A model generated the notes under the pieces. That model ran no database searches and had not been told where the DNA came from. It saw only the letters and a list, made by a program, of their open reading frames with translations. A stretch of 64,000 bases of DNA from Pseudomicrostroma phylloplanum (lineage: Eukaryota > Basidiomycota > Exobasidiomycetes > Microstromatales): positions 434,001-498,000 of the forward strand of contig BCHS01000007.1 of the NCBI GenBank assembly GCA_039545275.1, written 5' to 3'. Shown piece by piece: positions 12,438 through 22,003 of this stretch; the stretch's first letter is position 1, and every line of letters starts with the position of its first letter. Both the position numbers and the translations under genes were made by a program.

Positions 12438-13304
12438 AATTGCAGTAACAGAAGTAGTAGTGGTGGGATAAAAGGGGGGAAGAAGGAAAAGTGCGAGCAG
12501 GTAGTGGGTATTATTGGAGCAAGCGGGGAAGGTGAGGAAGCTGGCGGGGAAGTTGGCCCGCCCTTTAAGATGAATTCTTCCTGGCGGGAGTCAGTGCGCT
12601 CGTGTCTCCTGCAAGTGCATCTACATTTTTTCTTTCACTGTTCGAGGTGCCGCTCCGCGCATCCCTCTGCTCCAGTGCCCTCGAGCGCGCCTCGGTCTCT
12701 GCCCGCCCCTGCACGCCTTGGCTGGTGGGGGGACGGGCCAGCGAGAGCGCCTCCGATAAGCTACGATTGGAAGAGGAGGTGAGCGGAGGTGCAGGGCTAC
12801 CCACCTCGTCTTTGCACGGAGGTACAAGGGTGAGAAGACATCGCGCGGCAGCCAAACCGAAAAGACCCGAGAAGATGCTGATGATCTGCTGGCCAAGACT
12901 TTGCGTCCCCAAGAGTGCACACATGACCTTCTTCCTGGCATTCGAAGATTGCCGAGTACGACGGATGTTCGCCTTCTCGCAGGCACAGATCGGCAGGCAG
13001 GCACGCAGGCGAGCAGGAGTCAAGCGATGATATACAAAGACGATCATCTGTCCAAGAAATGCTGATGATTCACTCTGTGATTTTGGGTGCGTGAGGTGTG
13101 TAGGGAAAGAGCTAGAAGGGCAAGAGCGGGGAAAGCAATGGAACCTTCAAAGGAAAGTGAGGCAACAAAGACCTGAAAAGGCAACACATCGACAGTACAC
13201 ATACGAAAGAAAGAGAGGCAAAGGAAGAGAATTGTACATATGACAAAGGACACCAAGAAGGCACACTGGCGCTCACTCCATCACAGCACACTTCACCGCT
13301 CCAT
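12438..13304. other. Intergenic region: ARG1 promoter and SSB1 3' side
   Basis: About 870 bp with no supported gene. The part next to 12438 should contain the ARG1 promoter and 5' leader, and the part next to 13304 the SSB1 3' UTR. Open frames here show no domain and overlap each other in all frames. Confidence 0.5.
12588..12593 (-). promoter_or_regulatory. Possible Gcn4/CpcA-type TGACTC core upstream of ARG1
   Basis: TGACTC on the minus strand, about 150 bp before the ARG1 start codon. General amino-acid control factors bind TGA(C/G)TCA, and arginine genes are classic targets. Only the six-base core is present, so chance occurrence is quite possible. Confidence 0.3.
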
Positions 13305-15964
13305 CTAGTTTCGGAAGGCACGGCCGGTAGCCCTCTTGAGACGGAGAGATGCCTTCCTGTAGTCGTCCGAAGTAGCACCCTCCAGCTCCAGGACCTCGAG
13401 GGCCTTGGCCAGTTGCTGCTCCACCTCCATCTTGCCGGCACGCTTGATAGTGGCAGCGGGGTTGGAGATCGTAGACTCCACCGATGACACGTAAGCCTCC
13501 AGGTCGTTTCGGGCGTCGTGGCGAGCCTGGAACTCCTTGTCGCTGTTCTTGAACTGCTCAGAGTCCTTGATCATCTGGTCAATCTCAGTAGACGACAGTC
13601 GGCCAACCGAGTTGGTGATGGTGATGTTGGCAGTTCGGCCAGAGGCCTTGTCCTGAGCAGTGACACGCAGCAGACCGTTGGCGTCCACCTCGAAGGTGGT
13701 GAGCAGCTCGGCCTGACCCTTGGGCATGGGGGGGATACCAGTGAGCTCGAACTCTCCCAGCAGTCGGTTGTCCTTGCACTGGGTTCGCTCTCCCTCGTAG
13801 ACGGGGAAAGTGACCTGTTGTTGGTTGTCCTCAACAGTGGTGAAGGTACGCGACTTGGTGCATGGGATGGGGGAGTTTCGGGGGATGACGGGGGCGAAGA
13901 CATCGCCCTGCATGGCGACACCGAGGGAGAGGGGAGCAACATCGAGCAGCAGCAGGTCGGCAGTCTTGTCGCTGGTCTGGTTGGTCAGGACAGCGGCTTG
14001 GACGGCGGCACCGTAGGCAACGGCCTCGTCGGGGTTGATCGACTTGTTGAGCTGACGACCGTTGAAGAACTCAGAGACGAGGGACTGGATCTTGGGGATT
14101 CGGGTGGATCCACCGACCAGGACAACGTCGTCGACCTTGTCGGGGTTCATCTTGGCGTCCTTGAGGACCTTCTGGACGGGGTCAATGGTGCCCTTGAAGG
14201 TGGCAGCGTTGATCTCCTCGAAACGAGCACGGGTGATGTTGGCGGAGAAGTCGACACCCTGGAACAGAGAGTCGACCTCAACGGTGGTCTGGGTAACGCT
14301 AGAGAGGGTTCGCTTTGCTCGCTCGCAAGACGAACGCAGCCTTCGGAGTGCTCGGGGGTCGTCGCTGATGTCGAGCTTGTTCTTCCTCTCGAACTCCTTC
14401 TTGAAGTGCTCAAGGAGGGCGTTGTCGAAGTCCTCACCACCCAGGTGGGTGTCACCGGCGGTGGCCTTGACGGCGAAGACACCACCAGTGATGTTCAGGA
14501 GAGAGACATCGAATGTTCCTCCTCCCAGGTCGAAGATCAGGACGTTCTTCTCGGTGGACGACTTGGAGTCGAGACCGTAAGCGATGGCAGCGGCAGTGGG
14601 CTCGTTGATGATTCGGAGCACATCGAGACCAGCAATGGAACCTAGCAAAGCAGGGATGGGATGTAGAGCAGGACGTCAGTAACCCTGAATAATAGCTTCA
14701 TGCTCGTTGCACACCATTGTCCTCCCTCCATCATCCGCCTCGGGAGACATTGGCGCTCAGCCAAGCTTTTGAATATCTCGTTTTCCTCAGCGGCCCGTGA
14801 AGGCCTTTCAGTCTTAGCATGGAATAGAGAGTAGAAGATAATCCTTGCGCAGGACTCTCCCCGGAGTGTCCTTGCCGTCCCTCCTGCGTGCTTTGCCCTC
14901 GCAATCTTCTTCTTCTTCTTCACCGGAGCCAGATACTCACCAGCGTCCTTGGTGGCCAGTCGCTGAGAGTCGTTGAAGTAAGCAGGCACAGTGACGACGG
15001 CCTTCTTGACCTCCTTGCCGAGCTTGGCCTCAGCGATCTCCTTCATCTTGGTGAGGACCATGGCAGAGATCTCCTGGGGGGAGAACTCCTTCTTCTCGCC
15101 AAGGTACTCGACCTGAGCATGATGTGCATGGGGTAGGATAGTAGAAGGTGAGCATTGCCGTCTCTTCTCCTATATCGACGCAGGACGCTGCGGGTGCTCA
15201 CCGAGATAGCGGGCGAGCCGGCCTTGTCAATGACGGCAAAGGGCCAGGTCTTCATGTCCTTCTGGACATCAGGGTCGTCGAATCTGCGGCCGATCAGTCG
15301 CTTGGCGTCGAAGACTGGTGAATGAGAGGGGAGTGTGAGAGGTCAGTGCCATGCAAATGTCAAGACCCTAACTCGTGCATCTCATCTGAGGCGGTGAACG
15401 CTTCTGCCGTCTGGGAGTAAACTCCTCCCACTAGCATCGAGCCTCCATTTTCTTTGCTGCGCTGCGTCCAACTTCAATGCTGCACGCCATATTCCTTTCC
15501 TCCAGGCTTCCGGGTGACAGGCTTCCGGGTCAAGATACTAACCAGTCTGGCGGGGGTTCATGGCAGCCTGGTTCTTGGCGGCGTCACCGATGAGCCTCTC
15601 GGAGTCGGTGAAGGCGACGTATGAGGGGGTGGTTCGGTTACCCTCTGTGAAAGAAAGAAGAGAGCGGAAGACGTCAGCTATTGGTTCACCAAGCGCAGCA
15701 TTACAAGCTACTGTAGATGTCGGGGAAGAGTCCAGCGTTCCGCAGAATCCTTTCTCTGCTTATCCTCCCAATCTGCTCCCCCTCTTTCTGCCGTAATCTC
15801 ATGTCCTTGCCAGTCGTATGATACCCACGGTCGTTTGCGATGATCTCGACTCGCTCTCCCTGGGAGGACCAAACACCTACACAGGAGTAGGTGGTTCCCA
15901 GGTCGATACCGATGGCGCCCTGGAAGACGTCATCGTTTGCGGCGGCAGGTACTTCGGATGCCAT
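13305..15964 (-). CDS. SSB1: Ribosome-associated Hsp70 (SSB type)
   Basis: A cytosolic Hsp70 that binds nascent chains at the ribosome. Five exons: complement(15964-15829, 15644-15543, 15314-15202, 15112-14941, 14641-13305). All four introns are GT-AG (184, 228, 89 and 299 nt) and the phases join to 619 aa. The ATPase domain has [14 protein letters not shown], the rebuilt [39 protein letters not shown] and [11 protein letters not shown]. The substrate domain follows ([19 protein letters not shown]). The protein ends ATGRAFRN and lacks the EEVD tail of SSA-type Hsp70s, which with the length points to the SSB class. It is divergent from MRP4. The 375-codon plus-strand frame opposite exon 5 is a codon-bias shadow. 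Confidence 0.95.
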
Positions 15965-16427
15965 TGTGATGCTATGAGGATGATGGGGTGATGGGGTTGA
16001 AGGTGGGTTGGATGGTGGGTGGGTGAGAGGGAGGGCGAGAAGATTTGCGCCTTGCATCGAAAATTCCCCTCTGAGCGGGCGGGCGGGCGGCGGTCCTCTG
16101 TTCTCTGTCTGCCTGGGCTGGGTCTGCCCGCCTCTGCCTCTGCCTCTGTGTGGCCCGGCGTGGTTGGCTGCCCCGCCTCTGACCACCGCGCTCGTGACAG
16201 AAAATCCGCCTCCCCAGCTCGCAGCGGTAGCAGCACACAGGCAGAGCCTCAGCTAGCCACAGTCAGAGCGGGGACGGAAAGAGAGGTCCTTCGGATCCGA
16301 CGCAAGGCATGGAGGGACGAGAAGATCCTCTGCCCGACGATGAGGCGAGATTCAGTACAGCCAAATATCGGCAGTCATCGTGTTACACTCACACCACCGC
16401 TCCCCTCAGTCTGCTTAACCCTCCGGC
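15965..16427. other. Divergent promoter region SSB1 / MRP4
   Basis: 463 bp between two divergent start codons. It is GC-rich, with a GGGCGGGCGGGC stretch near 16077-16091 and pyrimidine-rich tracts. No gene is seen; it presumably holds both promoters and 5' leaders. Confidence 0.5.
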
Positions 16428-17579
16428 ATGGCTTCGCGCGCAGCATCGACTGCTTCGTCGTTGAGCTCAAGATGTGTCGCTGGACCCTCGTCGCTCCGGC
16501 TCGCTAGCAGGAGTCAGAGCACCCTAAGCAGTCAGACCACTACTACCACCACTGCGCCTGTCGAGGATGTCCTCGCCTCTACCCGCGAGGCAGACGATGC
16601 CGATGCCCCCGCCTCCTCGTCTGCTTCTGCCTCTCCATCCACCAAGGTGTCCCTGGATCGAGACTCCCGACGTCAATGGCGCAACACCCTCTCCTACCTC
16701 TCCTCCATGGGCTCCACCCAGACTCGGGGCAGCGTCTGGAAGCCCGCCCATACTCGCCTGAAGCCTCCGTCGCCGAGAGAGGTGACCATCTCCCACCTCC
16801 TCGCTGCCACGGCGCACGTAGGCCACTCGACTGCGAACCTGAGCAAGGCATACCAGCCCTGGGTGTATGGCACACGACACGGCGTTGCTCAGATCGATGT
16901 AGAGAAGGCCACCCTCCCTTCGCTAAGGCGAGCTTCAAAGGTGGTCAGGGAGGTGGTCCTGCGAGACGGCGTGGTGCTCATCGTGGGGACACACAAGGAG
17001 ACACAACGGGCCGTCGTTGCTGCTACCAAGAGGATGGGGCCCAACGGCTTCCACGTGACAGTGGAGAGGTGGATGCCAGGTATCCTCACCAATTCGCCCT
17101 CGCTCCTCTCAAGGGCCATCATGGGCTCTCTCAGCGACTACGAGTCTGCCTTCGAGTCGCAACAGCAGGGCAAGGAAGACGCAAGGGCAACAAGGAGGAA
17201 CAACGACAGGGACTCTCGCGATTCGAGAAGAGACAACACACCCTCTCCACCCTCTGTGGCTAAGCTGGCTAGCCAGCTCCTCCAGCCCGACCTGCTCATC
17301 GTTCTCAATCCCAAGCTCAACCTAAACGCCATCAGGGAGGCCACGACCAACTCGATCCCTACGATCGGAATTGTCGATACGGACGTGGACCCGCGCATTG
17401 TCACCTACCCTATCCCGGCGAACGACGAGAGCGTGAGGGTGCAGGAGTTGATCGTGGGAGTTCTTAGCAAGGCGGGAGAGGAAGGAAGGATGGAGAGGAT
17501 GAGGTTGATGGATTTGGACGAGAGGGCGGGCAAGAAGGACAGGCGGGGCAGGAGGAGGGAGGAACAGCAGCAGCACTAG
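16428..17579 (+). CDS. MRP4: Mitochondrial small-subunit ribosomal protein uS2m
   Basis: A component of the mitochondrial 37S ribosomal subunit. Single exon, 383 aa. The N-terminus (MASRAASTASSLSSRCVAG...) is rich in Ser, Ala and Arg with no acidic residues, as in mitochondrial presequences. The uS2 core runs from SHLLAATAHVGHSTANLSKA through YGTRHGVAQIDVEKT-like segments to FHVTVERWMPGILTNS. It continues with PDLLIVLNPKLNLNAIREA and IPTIGIVDTDVDPRIVTYPIPAND, the most diagnostic part of the family. A charged insertion of about 45 residues interrupts the core before PDLLIVLN. The tail is basic. Confidence 0.93.
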   Translation: MASRAASTASSLSSRCVAGPSSLRLASRSQSTLSSQTTTTTTAPVEDVLASTREADDADAPASSSASASPSTKVSLDRDSRRQWRNTLSYLSSMGSTQTRGSVWKPAHTRLKPPSPREVTISHLLAATAHVGHSTANLSKAYQPWVYGTRHGVAQIDVEKATLPSLRRASKVVREVVLRDGVVLIVGTHKETQRAVVAATKRMGPNGFHVTVERWMPGILTNSPSLLSRAIMGSLSDYESAFESQQQGKEDARATRRNNDRDSRDSRRDNTPSPPSVAKLASQLLQPDLLIVLNPKLNLNAIREATTNSIPTIGIVDTDVDPRIVTYPIPANDESVRVQELIVGVLSKAGEEGRMERMRLMDLDERAGKKDRRGRRREEQQQH

Positions 17580-17686
17580 ACGGCCAAAGTGGTGCTTGTT
17601 CAAATGTAACAGCCTGTGTGGCAGGATTAATGACATTGCAATGTTATGCTCGATGTAGCTCATTCTCTTGGATGTTCCCTTGCCCG

Positions 17687-19867
17687 TCACACGCCCGCCT
17701 CCAGCTCCACCTCCTCCACTGCGCCCCTCGGGTCAGAAGGATACCGGATGAAAAGACCCTGCAGCTCCGCCATGCTCATCCCACCCCGCTTCGCCGGCAG
17801 GGGTGCCGCCTTTGTACGACTCTTGCGCGCCTGTGCCGGAGTCGATACCGATGCCGGTGACGAGTTTCCTTCGCTCTCTCCTTCTGACGTTGGTGCGGAA
17901 GAGTTGAGCGGGAAGGATGCTGAGGGAGAGTTGGCGGGGGCGGCCCCGAGGGGGAAGCGTCCACTGGGGTCGAGGTTGAGCTCGCGACGACGGAGCTGCG
18001 AGACGATCTCTACAGCCCTTGTCAGCCGGGTAGTCAGGCTGACCATCTCCTCTGCTGAGAGATCGTGCGAAGCTCTCCGTGTGGGACTTGCGACTTCACT
18101 TTCTGCGCCCCCTTCTGATACCTCGGCGCTGCCACTGGCCAGCTTTGCGTCTGCTGTGCTTCCCTCTCCGTGCAGCGTGCCGTAGAACCTCTCGAAGAGC
18201 TCCTGCACCATCCCCTCGTCCGCATCTCCCAACTCCTCGATCAGATCCACCCTTCCCGGGCGTATCAGCGCCGGGTCCAGACGTTCTACATGGTTCGTGG
18301 TCATCATGACGATCCTGCTCTCCCCCGAAGCCACTCCATCCAGCGCGTTGAGCAGCCCCGAAAAGGTGACCGACGTCTGGTACTCCTTCTTAGGCTCTTC
18401 TGCTTCGCCCGCGCTACGAGAGGGGAAGGCAGCGTCGATGTCCTCTAGGAGGAGGATGGAGCGCTCCGGTGCGAGGGAGAGGAGGTGGTTGAGCTTATCG
18501 TCGGTGAGGCCGCGCTCGGAGAGGTTGAGGAGACAGATGTTGAGGTCGAGCGCGCCGGCGAGGGCCTGGATGATGCTTGTCTTGCCGCTGCCTGGAGAGC
18601 CGTGCAGGAGGTAGCCACGTCGATAGGGAATCCCTCTCCGAGCATACCACGCGCCCCGTCCGAGGAACGACTTGACGTCCTCCTCTATCCGTGACCTCTG
18701 ACCTGCAGAGAGAACCACGCTGTCCAGCTCCCTCACTTTGCGTGGCTGGCCAAAGGCGCGCCACTCCACTCCCCAGGCAGTATAGATGATCGTCTTGCCC
18801 TCGATAGACTGAACAGCCATCTGCTGCGCTTCGGCCAACAGCCGCGGGAAGACATCCCGTGAAGAAAACAGCGTAGTGAGGGTGAGCGTCTCCCAGGGTG
18901 CGCCGGTGGTGAAGTCGATGAGCTTGCCGTTGCGCTCGCGCTGCAGGCGGATCCAGGCGCCATGGTAACGGAACCAGTGAGTGCCTGGACCGGGCACGAG
19001 GGAGAACTGCGCTTTGGTGTTGCGTGATGTGCCCGCAGCGTTAGAGGAAGGAGCAAGAGGTTGCCCGGATATTGTCATTGCTTGTTGCTGAGCTTGTGAG
19101 GTAGAAGCGGTGGGAAGCGTCGTCTGCACGGCCAGGTCTCGGGAGTGTATCCGCACAGGAGGCGGAAGATCGTCTTGTCCAGCTACCCCGCCTTTGCTCC
19201 GCCTGACGCCCACTATGTCCATCAGGCTCTGCACGCCAGTCAGCTGCGGAAGCTCTCGACCTCTCCGAGCCTGCTCCTCCATCCATGTGAGCAGCCAGCC
19301 ATGAGCCTTGTCCTTGGACGGGACCTCGAGGCTGACTAGCATGCGCCTTTGCATCAATGAGGCACCCTGCATCAGCCCTTTCCTGCCCAAGGAGAGGGCA
19401 GCTCCGAAGATCATCAGGGATGCACCAGCCGACAAGAGCGGATTGGACGAGGGGTTTGTGATGGCGTACCATAGCGAGGGAGGAGGTGAGGAAGAGGACG
19501 AGGAGGAAGAAGGGTCCTCAAAGGGTACGGCAGGAGGGACGGAGGCCGTTGCATCTGTGTGATGCTCCACTGCCGGCGGATGCTGCTGCCCCTGCTGCTG
19601 CTGCATCGGCTGCTGCGTTTTGGCTCTTTGCGTCCCAGCTGCCGAGCCGAGCAAGAGCGACGACATGGTGGACAGACTCCCAAGGCTATGTACCCACTCA
19701 GGCAGATTCTGGGTTGGGTACCGATGATGGTCTCGGTCGGTCCGAAAATCTGCCGAGGGTCGAGCGGAAAGCGCCTCCTTCGCCTGACTCGCGGCTCCAC
19801 TTTGGTCCGATCTTGGCACAGCCATCCTGTCCCAGGACGCGCTTCTCCGCATCCTTGATTCTATCAT
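17687..19867 (-). CDS. BCS1: BCS1-like mitochondrial AAA chaperone
   Basis: Bcs1 translocates the folded Rieske Fe-S protein across the inner membrane during assembly of complex III. One long exon. The frame opens at a GTG (19876) and the first ATG is 19867 (726 aa); 19666 (659 aa) is also possible. A membrane segment (LLSAGASLMIFGAALSLG) lies near residues 143-160, followed by the Bcs1-specific domain (WIRLQRER, LTLTTLF.RDVFPRLLAEA). The AAA domain has RRGYLLHGSPGSGKTS near residue 420, SILLLEDIDAAF, and MMTTNHVERLDPALIRPGRVD. The N-terminus is much longer than in yeast Bcs1, so the start is uncertain. It converges on MRP4 (about 107 bp between stops). Confidence 0.88.
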   Translation of the reverse strand: MIESRMRRSASWDRMAVPRSDQSGAASQAKEALSARPSADFRTDRDHHRYPTQNLPEWVHSLGSLSTMSSLLLGSAAGTQRAKTQQPMQQQQGQQHPPAVEHHTDATASVPPAVPFEDPSSSSSSSSPPPSLWYAITNPSSNPLLSAGASLMIFGAALSLGRKGLMQGASLMQRRMLVSLEVPSKDKAHGWLLTWMEEQARRGRELPQLTGVQSLMDIVGVRRSKGGVAGQDDLPPPVRIHSRDLAVQTTLPTASTSQAQQQAMTISGQPLAPSSNAAGTSRNTKAQFSLVPGPGTHWFRYHGAWIRLQRERNGKLIDFTTGAPWETLTLTTLFSSRDVFPRLLAEAQQMAVQSIEGKTIIYTAWGVEWRAFGQPRKVRELDSVVLSAGQRSRIEEDVKSFLGRGAWYARRGIPYRRGYLLHGSPGSGKTSIIQALAGALDLNICLLNLSERGLTDDKLNHLLSLAPERSILLLEDIDAAFPSRSAGEAEEPKKEYQTSVTFSGLLNALDGVASGESRIVMMTTNHVERLDPALIRPGRVDLIEELGDADEGMVQELFERFYGTLHGEGSTADAKLASGSAEVSEGGAESEVASPTRRASHDLSAEEMVSLTTRLTRAVEIVSQLRRRELNLDPSGRFPLGAAPANSPSASFPLNSSAPTSEGESEGNSSPASVSTPAQARKSRTKAAPLPAKRGGMSMAELQGLFIRYPSDPRGAVEEVELEAGV

Positions 19868-19983
19868 ACTCAGCACCGAGGCCGCACTTGTCCCTGTCTT
19901 TCTCAGCTCTTTGTCTTCCCCTGTTCAAGTCTCCTCCATTGGCTTGGCACTCTCATACCTCTGCTTCATAGACGACTGCAAGC

Positions 19984-20418
19984 ATGTGCGCCGAAATCTG
20001 TGAGGCCCTCTGCATGGGCTGGATCGTTTCTTGGTGGTACAATAGTGAGTAGCTCGCTAAAAAGGAGCGTGGGCTGTAAAGCCGATTTTCGAATTCATTG
20101 CATTGCTCACCCCTACGACATACCCACCTCTCCTTTTCCCGCCCCATAGGTACTCTGGGTCAGAACTGCTGCCTCTGCTGCGACAAGTGCTGCCGCTGTC
20201 GCTTCCTTGACGACGATGGGCCTCTTCCGGACGAGGAAAACCACCGACCACAGCGCGCTCACGGCACTACTCGCGCTGAGTTGGAGGGAGATCAAGGTGG
20301 AGAGAGCTTGCCTAGGTATGAGGAGAACACGGGAATGAAGATGGCTCAGCCGGGCGGTCCGCAGGCCAGCATGCCCCTCAATGCTCCCGGACAGGCAGAG
20401 GTTGGACGGAGCGAGTAG
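19984..20418 (+). CDS. Small N-terminally Cys-rich protein
   Basis: Two exons, 19984-20044 and 20150-20418, join through a 105-nt phase-1 intron (GTGAGT...CATAG) to give 109 aa. Without splicing, the first exon stops at once. The first ~45 residues contain ten Cys: MCAEIC, EALC, then NCCLCCDKCCRCR around a short hydrophobic GWIVSWWY. The rest is hydrophilic and Pro/Gly/Glu-rich. Closely paired Cys next to aromatic and hydrophobic residues suggest S-acylation and membrane attachment, or metal binding; both are inferences. I do not recognise the family. The start lies only 116 bp from the BCS1 start in divergent orientation, so the two may share a promoter. Confidence 0.65.
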
Positions 20419-20802
20419 CCACTAATGGATATGAAGAAGTCTCCTGAATACCCTCGTCGTGTCGCTGAGTCCCACAGGTTCGTTCTCGTATAGTCACGCA
20501 TCGCTCAGCTCAGCTCAGCTCAGCTCAGCTCAGCTCAGTGCGGCTCGTTTCATTCATTCGTGTATGTACTGTAGAAATTGAAGCACTCCGTTCTTGGCTC
20601 TCCATATATATCCCGTCTCTGATTGGAAGTACACAGTGCTAATGAAATTTGTTGTACAAGACCAAAGTGACTGTTCGCATGTTTTCGCTGAACAATCTGA
20701 AGAGAACAGATGGTTGAGATTGCCGATACAAACTACAGATGAAGAATGCTGATGCCCTGTGAACCATACGCGACGTCCTTCGACAATCGAACGCTGTTGC
20801 TA
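20419..20802. other. Convergent intergenic region with (GCTCA)n tract
   Basis: Holds the 3' ends of the Cys-rich gene and IMP3. Apart from the pentanucleotide tract and a TATATA stretch near 20603 I see nothing in it. Confidence 0.5.
20503..20539. repeat. (GCTCA)n microsatellite
   Basis: About seven uninterrupted copies of GCTCA, the same unit as at 10383-10403. Confidence 0.85.
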
Positions 20803-21669
20803 CTACAGCAGATCGAAATCGTCGAGCTCGCCATTGTACTTGGCAATGGTACGCTTGACAGAACTCTGGTCCAACCAAGTGACAAAGTCCTCCATGTTGC
20901 GGGTGACCAGAAAAGCCGGGTCTGTGATGACGTCTGTGCCTACCCGCACTTGGCCTTGCTCGATGTATGTAATTGCCTGGTAGCGAAAGCGATCGGGAGT
21001 AAGAATCGTCTGTGGTCAGTAGTCTTGCCTTTGACGCAACTACCTTCGAAACCCCACCTCATCCTTTACTCACTTGCTTCACACTCTCACTCATCTTCAG
21101 CTTGCACATCACGATGCCCAACCGCCTCCTGCAGAAGCCGCTCACGGAGATCTTCTCCATGATATCGCTCATCTTTGCGCCAGTATCCAGCAGACCCATG
21201 TCATACAGCTTGGAGAGGAGTTGCGACTCCTGCTTGGCCCGGAACGGGTCGTTGGCAGGGAGGGTGGAGAGGCGCAGTGAGAGGTGGCGCAACTTGCCTA
21301 CCAGCTGGTTGTACCTGGGGACAAGGAGCAGCCAACGAGCAGCAAGAGATGGTCAGCCATCAATATCACGCTTGCTCAAAGCTCCAGAGTTGCATCAAAC
21401 AGTTTTGCTCTGACTCACTTGTGGTAATCGTCTCGCTCTTGAATATGGTACCGCCGCATGACCTTTACCTCCCGCATCCCCTGGTCCTGCTTCCACGCCA
21501 GGAAGTCATGCCTGGGAGGGTAGAGGAGTAATGCAAATAAGAATGTGAGTATGGAAGACCGATGAAGCTGAGCACTCTCAACCTCGGTCGTGAGACTCGT
21601 GCCTGAGACCATTGCAGATGGACTCACTTCTTGAGAAGCTTCTTCTCGTGATGCTTCAGTTGCCTCATC
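20803..21669 (-). CDS. IMP3: U3 snoRNP protein IMP3
   Basis: A nucleolar S4-domain protein of the Mpp10 complex that promotes U3 snoRNA pairing with pre-rRNA during 18S processing. Four exons: complement(21669-21629, 21511-21419, 21314-21074, 21009-20803). The introns (117, 104 and 64 nt) all have GTGAGT donors, and the join gives 193 aa (about 183 in human). The spliced sequence follows the family end to end: [91 protein letters not shown]. The S4 region is [19 protein letters not shown], then [11 protein letters not shown] and a C-terminus ending LDDFDLL. It is divergent from the DAHP synthase gene with 334 bp between starts. Confidence 0.95.
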
Positions 21670-22003
21670 GTATATGGCCTCCGACCAAGGACTCAGGGTA
21701 AAAGGAGAGAGTGACTGAAACTCTGACACAGCTCGTGAGATGTACGTCTGCAGGCGAGCAAGGCTGGAGGTGAAGCTGTGACCGAGCTACGCGAAGATCG
21801 GGATGATGGGTACGGGTGGTATGCAAGTAGTCTAGTGAGATCTGCCTGGTGCAAGGCGATTTTTCGAATTAGAACCCCGCCCCCTTCCCGCAAACAGCTG
21901 CAAGGTTGTCATGCGGGGAAACGAGTCAACCCCAGAGCTACCCCCAATTTCTACATTACCTCTATAAGGGAAGACCGTAAACCTCTTTGCGAAATACGTC
22001 AAG
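21670..22003. other. Divergent promoter region IMP3 / DAHP synthase
   Basis: 334 bp between divergent starts. A GAGTCA core (21923-21928) lies about 76 bp before the DAHP synthase start; it is a weak candidate for a Gcn4/CpcA-type site. A short TTATAAGGG-like element is not clear. Nothing else is evident. Confidence 0.4.

Noticed and set aside
13518..14645. 375-codon plus-strand open frame opposite SSB1 exon 5
   Set aside because: Classic antisense frame of an Hsp70 gene caused by codon bias; such frames have been mistaken for genes before. No independent evidence.
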